This document shows positions 42,814 to 50,594 of a stretch of DNA of 64,000 nt, piece after piece (the first letter of the stretch is position 1; each line of letters starts with the position of its first letter). Both the position numbers and the translations under genes were made by a program. Source of the stretch: Faecalicatena_A orotica (GTDB taxonomy: Bacteria; Bacillota; Clostridia; Lachnospirales; Lachnospiraceae); NCBI RefSeq assembly GCF_040545875.1, contig NZ_JBEPMR010000001.1, one strand, 5' to 3'. The notes beneath the pieces were generated by a model that saw only the letters and a program-made list of their open reading frames with translations, was not told the origin of the DNA and made no database searches.

Positions 42814-43293
42814 TTATTCACAATCAGACGTTTCTTTAGACATGTCAATTTCTGCAATTGCTTTATCCAAAAAGATTTCCCCGTCTAAATGTTCAAGTTC
42901 ATGGCAAAAACATTTTGCCATCTCCCCCTCGCCGGTCAGAATCAGCTCCCCGCCATTTTCATCCAGTGCCTGAATCGTAACTTGCTCTGGACGGATGGTC
43001 TTTACAAAACGATTTGGAAAGCTTAAACAGCCCTCCACACATTCCTGAACACCACTTCTTCCAATTATCTCAGGATTCACCAGTTTCAGGGTATGGCCGC
43101 AATAATCGATTACGACCAGTCTTTTCAAAATTCCCACCTGGTTCGCCGCCAGCGCCGCACCATTCCCGGTCTGGTGCAGTGTCTCCATCATGTCCCCGAG
43201 TATCTGCCTGATCCTGTCATCTATGCATTTCACTTCTTTACACTTTTTTCTCAATAAAGGATCACCCTGATACCGTATGTTTCTAACTGCCAT
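42814..43293 (-). CDS. def: Peptide deformylase
   Basis: Removes the formyl group from nascent N-terminal methionine. The 159-residue protein has all three motifs: GAALAANQVG (motif 1, with Ala and Asn replacing the more usual Gly and Pro), EGCLSFP with the metal cysteine 89, and HELEHLDG with His131, Glu132 and His135. I chose the ATG at 43291-43293, which has AGGAGG upstream; the longer frame only covers the preceding gene. It overlaps that regulator by 11 bases. It is probably an accessory deformylase, since no fmt gene is adjacent. Confidence 0.92.
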   Translation of the reverse strand: MAVRNIRYQGDPLLRKKCKEVKCIDDRIRQILGDMMETLHQTGNGAALAANQVGILKRLVVIDYCGHTLKLVNPEIIGRSGVQECVEGCLSFPNRFVKTIRPEQVTIQALDENGGELILTGEGEMAKCFCHELEHLDGEIFLDKAIAEIDMSKETSDCE

Positions 43294-43528
43294 TTTTTCC
43301 TCCTCTGCTGCTGTCAGCTCTTGATTTTCTGACACTTTCCTGAAATAAAAAGATTTCCTCAATGGTGCACCCGAATACTTGTGCGATATCATGTGCCAGC
43401 CAGATAGATGGTTCAAATTTCTCCGTTTCTATTGCATTGACTGCCTGTCTGGATGTCCCCACGAGTTCTCCAAGCTGTTCCTGTGTCATGCCTCTTTGTT
43501 CACGAAATTCCCGGATTCTGTTTTTCAT
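43283..43528 (-). CDS. XRE-family helix-turn-helix regulator
   Basis: An 81-residue small repressor-like protein. The helix-turn-helix spans about residues 14-35 (MTQEQLGELVGTSRQAVNAIE), followed by EKFEPSIWLAHDIAQVFGCTIEEIF, as in the YozG/Cro-like clostridial group. Its stop overlaps the start of the deformylase gene, so the two are translationally coupled. The target is unknown; autoregulation is likely. Confidence 0.9.
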   Translation of the reverse strand: MKNRIREFREQRGMTQEQLGELVGTSRQAVNAIETEKFEPSIWLAHDIAQVFGCTIEEIFLFQESVRKSRADSSRGGKNGS

Positions 43529-43617
43529 TTACTTTACACCTCTATACTTTATCATCTTCTCCTGTAATTATATGTCTTCCCCAGAGTAATGTCAACCTTA
43601 CATCCGCAGTTACAGTA

Positions 43618-43659
43618 AAGGCACTGAAAAGCCTGTTACCGTCTGCTTTTCAATGCCTT
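43618..43659 (-). terminator. Hairpin after purB
   Basis: AAGGCACTGAAAAGC and GCTTTTCAATGCCTT pair over 15 bp with one mismatch around 12 bases. The T-tract is weak (CCTTTACTG). It lies 47 bases after the purB stop and before the XRE gene. Confidence 0.55.
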
Positions 43660-43706
43660 CTTCACTGAATATACTCTTTAAAAAAATTTTTCCTGACTGC
43701 AGAAGC

Positions 43707-45140
43707 CTATACATTAATTTCGGCTTTTACTCCCAGCACGTCATGATTCTCCTCAAGCAAAGGATTGATCACACGGCCTAAATATGCCTCAACCTGCTCT
43801 TTTGCACGTCCCACATATTTGGATGGGTCCATCGTCTTCTTCAGGTCTTCCAGACTCATGTTGAATGCATCGTCTGCGGCAATCAGTTCGAGAAGGTTAT
43901 TATCCAGTCCCTTCTCCTTCACATTGCGTCCCGCTTCCATAGAAAGCTCACGGATTCTCTCATGAAGTTCCTGTCTGTCCCCGCCGGCTTTTACGGCATC
44001 CATCATGATGTTCTCCGTTGCCATGAACGGAAGCTCTGACATCAGACGCTTTTCAATGACTTTCGGATACACAACGAGCCCGTCCACTACATTTAAGCAA
44101 AGATCCAGGATACCATCGATAGCCAGAAAGCCTTCCGGCACGCTTAAGCGCTTGTTGGCGGAATCATCCAGTGTTCTTTCAAACCACTGGGTAGCCGATG
44201 TAACTGCCGGATTCAGGGCGTCGATCATCACATATCTGGACAGAGATGCAATTCTCTCACTTCTCATCGGGTTTCTCTTATATGCCATAGCGGAAGAACC
44301 AATCTGTGTCTTTTCAAACGGCTCCTCGACTTCTTTCAGATGCTGGAGCAGACGGATATCGTTGGAAAACTTGTGTGCACTGGCCGCGATACCTGCAAGC
44401 ACGTTCAGCACCCTTGTGTCCACTTTTCTGGAATATGTCTGTCCGGAAACCGGGTAGCATGCTTTGAATCCCATCTTTTCAGCGATCATCGGATCGATCT
44501 TGTCGATTGTTTCCTGATCCCCGTCAAACAGTTCCAGAAAGCTTGCCTGTGTCCCTGTCGTCCCTTTAGACCCAAGAAGCTTCAGGCTTCCCAGAACATA
44601 GTCCAGATCTTCCAGATCCATCTCAAATTCCTGCATCCAGAGCGTTGCACGCTTTCCGACCGTTGTCGGCTGTGCCGGCTGGAAATGTGTGAAAGCGAGT
44701 GTCGGCTGTGCCTTATATTCACCGGCAAACTTCGCCAGCTCGGCAATGACATTGATAAGCTTTGTGCGGACCAGCTTCAGTGCCTCGGACATCACGATCA
44801 TATCCGTGTTATCCCCTACATAACATGAAGTTGCCCCCAGATGGATGATCCCCTTTGCTTTCGGGCACTGCACACCATAAGCGTACACATGTGACATCAC
44901 GTCATGGCGCACGACTTTCTCACGTTCTTTCGCCACATCATAATTGATATCGTCCGCATGGGCCTTTAATTCCTCAATCTGTTCATCGGTAATATTCAGT
45001 CCCAGTTCCTTCTCCGTCTCGGCAAGGGCGATCCAGAGCCTCCTCCACGTCCTGAACTTCTTATCCGGTGAAAATATATACTGCATCTCTTTACTGGCAT
45101 AACGCTCGGAAAGAGGGCTGACATAACGGTCCGTACTCAT
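43707..45140 (-). CDS. purB: Adenylosuccinate lyase
   Basis: Cleaves SAICAR and adenylosuccinate in purine synthesis. The 477-residue protein has the fumarase-superfamily signature IGSSAMAYKRNPMRSE and the THFQPAQPTTVGKRA segment. Length and sequence fit the longer, eukaryote-like PurB branch common in Lachnospiraceae. It lies 35 bases after purC, so two consecutive-pathway genes are paired; the rest of the pur pathway is elsewhere. Confidence 0.96.
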   Translation of the reverse strand: MSTDRYVSPLSERYASKEMQYIFSPDKKFRTWRRLWIALAETEKELGLNITDEQIEELKAHADDINYDVAKEREKVVRHDVMSHVYAYGVQCPKAKGIIHLGATSCYVGDNTDMIVMSEALKLVRTKLINVIAELAKFAGEYKAQPTLAFTHFQPAQPTTVGKRATLWMQEFEMDLEDLDYVLGSLKLLGSKGTTGTQASFLELFDGDQETIDKIDPMIAEKMGFKACYPVSGQTYSRKVDTRVLNVLAGIAASAHKFSNDIRLLQHLKEVEEPFEKTQIGSSAMAYKRNPMRSERIASLSRYVMIDALNPAVTSATQWFERTLDDSANKRLSVPEGFLAIDGILDLCLNVVDGLVVYPKVIEKRLMSELPFMATENIMMDAVKAGGDRQELHERIRELSMEAGRNVKEKGLDNNLLELIAADDAFNMSLEDLKKTMDPSKYVGRAKEQVEAYLGRVINPLLEENHDVLGVKAEINV

Positions 45141-45175
45141 AAAATGTTATCTCCTATTCTGTTTCAAATTTTATC

Positions 45176-45883
45176 CTATTTGATGCCGATACGTTTAAAG
45201 ACTTCCTGATAGGCATCTTCTACATTGCCCATGTCCCTGCGGAAACGGTCCTTGTCTAGTTTCTCATGAGTCTCTTTGTCCCACAGTCTGCATGTATCCG
45301 GTGAAATCTCGTCGGCAAGGATGATATCACCGTGGAATCTTCCGAATTCGATCTTGAAATCAATCAGTTCGATACCTGCTTCATCGAAAAACTTTTTCAG
45401 GACATCATTCACCTTGAATGTATATTCTGTGATCTTGTCGATCTCTTCTCTTGTAGCAGCCCCGATTGCGATTGCAAAGTAGTCGTTGATCATCGGGTCG
45501 CCAAGATCATCATCTTTGTAGCTGAATTCCAGTGTCGGTGCTAATAATTTTCTTCCTTCTTCGATGCCCAGCTTCTTGGAAAAACTTCCTGCTGCCACGT
45601 TACGCACGATGACTTCCAGCGGGACGATCTCGACTTTCTTCACTGCCGTCTCACGGTCGCTTAATTCCTCTACATAGTGAGTCGGAACGCCTTCTTTTTC
45701 CAGTACCTGGAAAATATAGTTGGTCATTCGGTTATTGATTACGCCTTTTCCTACGATTGTTCCTTTTTTCTCGCCATTGAATGCAGTGGCATCATCTTTA
45801 TAATCTACAATTACAATATCCGGATCCTCTGTTGAAAATACTTTCTTTGCTTTTCCTTCGTATAACTGCTCTAATTTTTTCAT
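45176..45883 (-). CDS. purC: Phosphoribosylaminoimidazole-succinocarboxamide synthase (SAICAR synthetase)
   Basis: Joins aspartate to CAIR with ATP in purine synthesis. The 235-residue protein has LYEGKAKKVFST at the N-terminus, VRNVAAGSFSKKLGIEEG and the LIDFKIEFGRFHGDIILADEISPDTCR region. The product SAICAR is the substrate of the PurB encoded downstream. I found no purine riboswitch in its 5' region. Confidence 0.98.
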   Translation of the reverse strand: MKKLEQLYEGKAKKVFSTEDPDIVIVDYKDDATAFNGEKKGTIVGKGVINNRMTNYIFQVLEKEGVPTHYVEELSDRETAVKKVEIVPLEVIVRNVAAGSFSKKLGIEEGRKLLAPTLEFSYKDDDLGDPMINDYFAIAIGAATREEIDKITEYTFKVNDVLKKFFDEAGIELIDFKIEFGRFHGDIILADEISPDTCRLWDKETHEKLDKDRFRRDMGNVEDAYQEVFKRIGIK

Positions 45884-45974
45884 ACATTCACACCTGTCCT
45901 TTTTGTTTTTTCCTCGTTAAATGGTACGACTGTCTTTCAAATCGTGAAAAACAAAGTCTCGCAGGCTAATTATA

Positions 45975-46016
45975 ATACAAGGCAGAGGGAAAATCAATAT
46001 ACCCTCTGCCTTGTAT
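45975..46016 (-). terminator. Probable terminator of the amino acid transporter operon
   Basis: ATACAAGGCAGAGGG (45975-45989) and its exact complement (46002-46016) surround 12 bases. The following tract on minus, TATTATAATT, is only moderately T-rich. A second perfect hairpin, ATATATAAG/CTTATATAT (46048-46070), lies just before it. Confidence 0.65.
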
Positions 46017-46083
46017 AAAATAATGTTCATTATTTATTTTCGCGTGAATATATAAGTAATGCTTATATATCATATTGTATTTA

Positions 46084-46773
46084 TCAATATTCTTCTGAAA
46101 GTTTCCCCAGAAACTCCTTCATCCTCGTGTTGTCAGAGCCGAATACTTCATCCGGAGTCCCCTGTTCGGCTATGACTCCCTTGTCCATGAATATAATATG
46201 GTCAGCCACATTTCTGGCAAAATTCATCTCATGTGTCACAATCACCATCGTCATATGCTCTGCAGCCAGATCTTTAATGACCTTCAGTATCTCACCTGTC
46301 AGTTCCGGGTCGAGGGCCGATGTCGGTTCATCGAAGAATAAAATTTTCGGGTTCATCGCAAGTGCCCTTGCAATGGAAACCCTCTGCTGCTGTCCGCCTG
46401 ACAGCTGGTAAGGATAAGCGTTCTCCTTATCCTGAAGTCCCATTTTCTGAAGCAGTGCCCTTGCCTCGGCAAATACCTCGTCTTTATTTCTTTTCTGCAC
46501 CTTGATTGGTGCATCGGTAATATTCCTTATCACAGAAAAATGGGGAAACAGGTTGAAGTTCTGAAATACGAGTCCGTACTCTCCCTCATAATGAATCTCC
46601 CCCTCATCCGGTGCCTCAAGATTCGTTGCACAGCGCAGAAGTGTAGACTTTCCTGAACCGGAAGGCCCGATGATCGCAAGGACTTCGCCCTCCTCTACCG
46701 TCAGGGAAATATCCTCAAGCACTCCAAAGCCGTCAAAGCTCTTTTTTATATGTTTCATTTCCAGCAAACTCAT
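46084..46773 (-). CDS. Polar amino acid ABC transporter ATP-binding protein (GlnQ-like)
   Basis: A 229-residue importer ATPase. It has Walker A IGPSGSGKSTLLR, Q-loop VFQNFNLFPHF, signature LSGGQQQRVSIARAL and Walker B ILFFDEPTSALD. Between the second beta strand (EGEIHYEGE) and the Q-loop it is about 15 to 20 residues shorter than usual GlnQ proteins, giving 229 instead of about 240 or more; the catalytic motifs are complete. It is the third gene after the binding protein and permease, 11 bases after the permease gene. Confidence 0.93.
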   Translation of the reverse strand: MSLLEMKHIKKSFDGFGVLEDISLTVEEGEVLAIIGPSGSGKSTLLRCATNLEAPDEGEIHYEGEYGLVFQNFNLFPHFSVIRNITDAPIKVQKRNKDEVFAEARALLQKMGLQDKENAYPYQLSGGQQQRVSIARALAMNPKILFFDEPTSALDPELTGEILKVIKDLAAEHMTMVIVTHEMNFARNVADHIIFMDKGVIAEQGTPDEVFGSDNTRMKEFLGKLSEEY

Positions 46774-46784
46774 GACATTTCCTC

Positions 46785-47441
46785 CTATTGGTAGTAATTC
46801 AGCTTCTTTTCAATCCCCTCCATGATAACAGCCACGACAAGATTGAAGATATAGTAGAATATCCCTGCCGCAACAAGAGGGATTACAGAAGTCTGTGATG
46901 ACGCAATCATCTTGGCCGTCGTAAACATTTCGGCAACTGCAATCGCAAATGCCAGAGAAGTATCCTTTACAAGTGTGATTACCTCATTGGTTACAGACGG
47001 CATAATCCGCTTGATTACCTGCGGGAAAATAATGCGGAAGAAGGTCTGCACCCTGCTGTACCCCAGGAGTCTCGCCGCTTCATACTGTCCTACCGGCATG
47101 GATTCGATCCCGCCCCGGTATATCTCGGCAAAATACGCGGCATAATTGATCGCAAACGCAATCAATGTCGCAGTGAGCCTGTAGGAAGTGGAGATCCGGA
47201 TTCCGAATATGTAAAACGGCCCGAAGTAAACAACCATCAGCTGCAGCATAAGCGGTGTTCCGCGCATAATAGATATGTACGCCTTCGTGATCCACTGTAT
47301 GACCTTAATTCTTGACATCCTTCCAAATGCAACAATCAATCCCAACGGCAGGGAAAACAAAAGCGTAGCCACAAATATTTCAATCGTAACCAGCATTCCG
47401 CCTGACAGCTGCCCTATCATCGCCATAATACTAATCTTCAT
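46785..47441 (-). CDS. Polar amino acid ABC transporter permease
   Basis: A membrane protein of 218 residues of the His/Glu/Gln/Arg/opine permease family, with about five helices. The ATPase-coupling EAA loop is EAARLLGYSRVQTFFRIIFPQVIKRIMP, and YISIMRGTPLMLQLMVVYFGPFY is the conserved N-terminal stretch. It probably works as a homodimer with the ATPase encoded next. It is separated from the binding-protein gene by an attenuator-like hairpin. Confidence 0.95.
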   Translation of the reverse strand: MKISIMAMIGQLSGGMLVTIEIFVATLLFSLPLGLIVAFGRMSRIKVIQWITKAYISIMRGTPLMLQLMVVYFGPFYIFGIRISTSYRLTATLIAFAINYAAYFAEIYRGGIESMPVGQYEAARLLGYSRVQTFFRIIFPQVIKRIMPSVTNEVITLVKDTSLAFAIAVAEMFTTAKMIASSQTSVIPLVAAGIFYYIFNLVVAVIMEGIEKKLNYYQ

Positions 47442-47467
47442 TTCATCGTCCTCCGGGTCTTAACTGG

Positions 47468-47497
47468 ATAAAAAGGCCAGATACAGTTCCTGACCTT
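47468..47497 (-). terminator. Intra-operon attenuator between binding protein and permease genes
   Basis: On minus, AAGGTCAG and CTGGCCTT pair (one G-T) and TTTTTATCC follows. It would stop part of transcription after the binding-protein gene, giving more binding protein than permease. Confidence 0.65.
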
Positions 47498-47516
47498 TTT
47501 TCCATCTTTTCTTATT

Positions 47517-48374
47517 TTATTTGCCTAAAGTAACAGAGTCCTCAACACCCCATTTTTTTGCAATCGTCATGAATGTGCCGTCATCTGCCATCTCATTTAA
47601 CGTCTTCTGAACCTGGTCTCTTAACTTTTCATTGCCTTTGTTGAAGCCAACCGCATACTGCTCTGAAGATATTGTTTCGTCAAGTGTTATGTAGCCGCCG
47701 TTTCTGGAAGCGATCTGATATTTTGCAACACCGACATCCATCGCAACCGCCTCTGCCGCTCCGGCCTCCAGATCCATGAATGCGGTATTATAATCCGGCA
47801 CCTGTGTCAGTTGTCCGAATGTATCCGCAAGTTCCTTCTGGTCGCCTTCCAGTGCTGCCAGCGCCGAAGAGTCCGCCTGCACCTCAACAATCCTGCCTGC
47901 CAGGTCTTCCAGTGATTTGATACCGGAATCCTCTGCCACGACAACCACCTGGCTGTTGTCCACATATGGATCAGACCATGTGTAATCATCCTCGCGGCCA
48001 TTCATCGTAAATCCATTCCAGATACAGTCGATCGTACCTGAGCTTAATTCCATATCCTTTGCATCCCAGTCGATCGGCTGCTTTACAAGCTCCCATCCAT
48101 TCCTGTCACACACTTCCTGGGCCAGGTCCAGGTCAAATCCGACATATTCACCATCGTCATCCTTATACCCATAAGGCGGGAAACTTGCATCGAATCCAAG
48201 TGTAAACTTATCACCCTCCGCCTTTTCTTCATTGACCACTTCTGTCTTACTCTTTGTCTCTTTCTTTTCTGAACTGCCGGAATCCTTCGCTGTATCTTCT
48301 TTACTTCCGCACCCTGTAAGAGCCGTTGACAGCATAAGTGTCGCAGCCAGAGCCAATGCTAATTTTCTTTTCAT
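47517..48374 (-). CDS. Polar amino acid-binding lipoprotein
   Basis: A 285-residue extracellular solute-binding protein of family 3. The signal peptide ends in the lipobox LTGC (residues about 19-22), then a Lys/Ser/Glu-rich linker to residue 50. The fold motifs FDASFPPYGYKDDDGEYVGFDLDLAQEV and WDAKDMELSSGTIDCIWNGFTM are typical of glutamine/cystine/arginine-type binding proteins. Which amino acid it binds is not readable. It is the first gene of the operon. Confidence 0.95.
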   Translation of the reverse strand: MKRKLALALAATLMLSTALTGCGSKEDTAKDSGSSEKKETKSKTEVVNEEKAEGDKFTLGFDASFPPYGYKDDDGEYVGFDLDLAQEVCDRNGWELVKQPIDWDAKDMELSSGTIDCIWNGFTMNGREDDYTWSDPYVDNSQVVVVAEDSGIKSLEDLAGRIVEVQADSSALAALEGDQKELADTFGQLTQVPDYNTAFMDLEAGAAEAVAMDVGVAKYQIASRNGGYITLDETISSEQYAVGFNKGNEKLRDQVQKTLNEMADDGTFMTIAKKWGVEDSVTLGK

Positions 48375-48499
48375 AAGTTCGTCCTCCCTTGCGCAGTGCT
48401 TTATTCTTTTATCAATTGATTACTTTACCACGCTAAATCGCTTAGACAGCATATCATACATCCAGACAAAAGTCAAGATTCTGTGCCGTGAAAACAGCT

Positions 48500-48538
48500 A
48501 AAAACAGCGGCTAAGGGGAAGAACTTCCCCCTGGCCGC
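48500..48538 (-). terminator. Terminator of the DUF5717-DUF5716-TPR operon
   Basis: On minus, GCGGCCAGGGGGAAG and CTTCCCCTTAGCCGC form a 15-bp stem with one mismatch and one wobble and a 2-base loop, followed by TGTTTTTAG. It starts 8 bases after the TPR gene stop. Confidence 0.85.
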
Positions 48539-48546
48539 ATTTCATT

Positions 48547-49314
48547 TTATATATGGCTTCTTCTGTACTGCTGTTTCCATTTTTCAAGCATCACCGCGCT
48601 TGGCTCCATCTGGAGATGGCTTTTGATGTCCTCCATTTCCTGGCGCATCTGGGCATTGATTTCTACATAATCGTCGTGTTTTGTCAGGAGGATGTGATAT
48701 TCCTCCAAAGACATATATCTGTATGATGCATACAGATACGGCTTCAGAAGTGCCTTATCTTCGCAGATCTGATATGCCCTGTCATACATTTTTGCAGATT
48801 CCTGATATAGGAACAGCCTTCCATAGGCCGCCCCCAGGCCCGCATATATTTTCCCGTAAAATTTGGGATCTACGCTCTCATCCGGATCTTCGTTGAGGAT
48901 CGCCTGATATACCAGAATTGCCTCTTCTATCTCACCGCTCTCCAGCAGGTTGTCACCCTTATACTTCTGGCGTTCGATATCCTTCTGGTTCTTCAGGCGT
49001 TCCAGTACATTCTGGATACGGATCATCTCCGGCTCACGGAATATCTTGGAGCTTTTTAGAATCGTCAGTACAAACTTCTCAACTGAGCCGTTCAGGCGGA
49101 TGACGTCCCGCAGGCTTCCTGCAAGTACGGTCAGACCTACTTCCTCTTCCAGCCAGTTGCAGAGCTGCTCATTCATAATCGTGTAATCAATCAGGTAGAG
49201 ATTATTGCACAGATAATAGCATAATTCTTCAATTGTATATATCTTGCAGTGAATCCTCGTGATCTCATAAGGATGCGTTGCGTGTCTGTCATGACAAAGA
49301 ATTAAACTTCCCAT
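48547..49314 (-). CDS. TPR-type helical protein of the DUF5716/DUF5717 operon
   Basis: The 255 residues have no catalytic motif I recognise. An N-terminal segment (residues 1-60, ITRIHCKIYTIEELCYYLCNN) is characteristic of these operon proteins. Residues about 110-215 look like tetratricopeptide repeats (GDNLLESGEIEEAILVYQAIL; AGLGAAYGRLFLYQESAKMYDRAY). I chose the second of two adjacent ATG codons, which is better spaced from AGGAGG. It overlaps the DUF5716 gene by 26 bases, so the two are translationally coupled. Probably a scaffold or partner-binding subunit; the role is unknown. Confidence 0.85.
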   Translation of the reverse strand: MGSLILCHDRHATHPYEITRIHCKIYTIEELCYYLCNNLYLIDYTIMNEQLCNWLEEEVGLTVLAGSLRDVIRLNGSVEKFVLTILKSSKIFREPEMIRIQNVLERLKNQKDIERQKYKGDNLLESGEIEEAILVYQAILNEDPDESVDPKFYGKIYAGLGAAYGRLFLYQESAKMYDRAYQICEDKALLKPYLYASYRYMSLEEYHILLTKHDDYVEINAQMRQEMEDIKSHLQMEPSAVMLEKWKQQYRRSHI

Positions 49315-50572
49315 CATTGCCTCCTAAGTGAATTATCTTCTCTTCCTGAAAATCCGTAGGCAGGAAAAACTCCCCGAATCCTACGTCCCTTGCCGTGATT
49401 TTGCATGTCTTTTCATCGAGAAACAGTGTTTCCAGCTGCAATCGCATAGAGTATTCCCCGCGTTTCGGGAAATTCTCAAGCGGGATCACTTCCGTCTTCA
49501 AGGTTCCCTGTATCAGTGATTCCACATGAAGTTCGATGTCTTCCACGTCCTCCAAAAGAACCTCCCACTGATTATTCGATTCATACCAGTGGGCCCCCCA
49601 CGATACGATCGGATACCACATCTCCTGCCCGTCCACCCTCATATTGACTGTGATCTGGTCCGTCAGCTTCGTATCCGACAGATAGACCGGGTCCTCAATA
49701 TGCATGTACATCTTGCGGTAGGCTGTGTAGCAGGCGCCCTTGCTGTAAAGGTTATTGCCGATAAAGGCCCTTCTGCCGTTGCAGAGCACACGCAGGGATG
49801 TGGGGTACCAGTTATTCTCAAACCCTTCCCCTGTCAGGAATACAGAAGAAACAATCCTTTTGTCAAATACGCCTTCAATAAACTTCCGGAACCGCATATC
49901 GGCCTCTTTTGCCTTATCCTCATTCAATACCGGATATACCGCCGCCAGTTCCTTCATATGCGCACTGGCCACCTCGTCGACCGTGACAAACGTCGTCTTT
50001 CCCCCGCCCAGTCCGGGCTTCAGGCGGCGCAGCATATATGCCTTGATTTCATTCCTGTCACAGCAGAACAGTGCAGCCTCATACTGCCACAGTTCCTTCG
50101 GCTGGTAAAACAGGTAGTTGCAGAAACTTTCCTTATAATCCTGAATAAAAATATGCCGCTTATCTATGTTCATCCGCACCGCAATCCCGCGCAGGAGCTG
50201 CGCCAGTTCCTCGTTCAGTTCCGGCACGCTGAAAACAATCCCGTCAATCTGCGGAAAAGACTGCAGTGACATCTGCACGAACTTGGACAGAAGCCATACT
50301 GCATCATACGTTTCCTCCCCAAATTCAATCTTCTCCCCTGCCAGGCTCTTATCAAGAAGTCTTGTGACTGTAAAACCTTCTTTGACCGTCACCAGACGCT
50401 TGGCCTCCTTGCCGTAGGCCCACGTATCCCTCAGCTTTCCGATGATCAGCGGAATCTGATAGTTATCCGCATCCACCTCCATAGTCTCCGGTTCGAGCTG
50501 CTGCTCATTATAGAAACTGATCTGGCAGGTCTTGTCATTTATCTCATATCCAATTATATTCCCTTGTCCCAT
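49289..50572 (-). CDS. DUF5716 protein, degenerate Hsp70/actin-like fold
   Basis: The 427 residues resemble the ATPase half of Hsp70 in outline. The N-terminal strand pair is IIGYEINDKTCQISFYNE, where Hsp70 has GIDLGTT. IVFSVPELN is in the place of the VPA strand, and ALFCCDRNEIKAYML in the place of the phosphate-2 loop. VFLTGEGFENNWYPTSL...NGRRAFIGNNLYSKGA follows the adenosine-loop pattern (GGSSRxP...GAA). The glycine-rich phosphate loops are missing, so ATP hydrolysis is doubtful. I chose the ATG at 50570-50572 behind GGGAGG. This fold reading is my inference from pattern. Confidence 0.75.
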   Translation of the reverse strand: MGQGNIIGYEINDKTCQISFYNEQQLEPETMEVDADNYQIPLIIGKLRDTWAYGKEAKRLVTVKEGFTVTRLLDKSLAGEKIEFGEETYDAVWLLSKFVQMSLQSFPQIDGIVFSVPELNEELAQLLRGIAVRMNIDKRHIFIQDYKESFCNYLFYQPKELWQYEAALFCCDRNEIKAYMLRRLKPGLGGGKTTFVTVDEVASAHMKELAAVYPVLNEDKAKEADMRFRKFIEGVFDKRIVSSVFLTGEGFENNWYPTSLRVLCNGRRAFIGNNLYSKGACYTAYRKMYMHIEDPVYLSDTKLTDQITVNMRVDGQEMWYPIVSWGAHWYESNNQWEVLLEDVEDIELHVESLIQGTLKTEVIPLENFPKRGEYSMRLQLETLFLDEKTCKITARDVGFGEFFLPTDFQEEKIIHLGGNDGKFNSLS

Positions 50573-50594
50573 CACAGACCACCTCCCCGCGGCA

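Noticed and set aside
45884..46083. Possible purine riboswitch before purC
   Set aside because: The region contains two simple AT-rich or terminator-like hairpins, none with the purine aptamer layout, and they are better explained as the end of the transporter operon.
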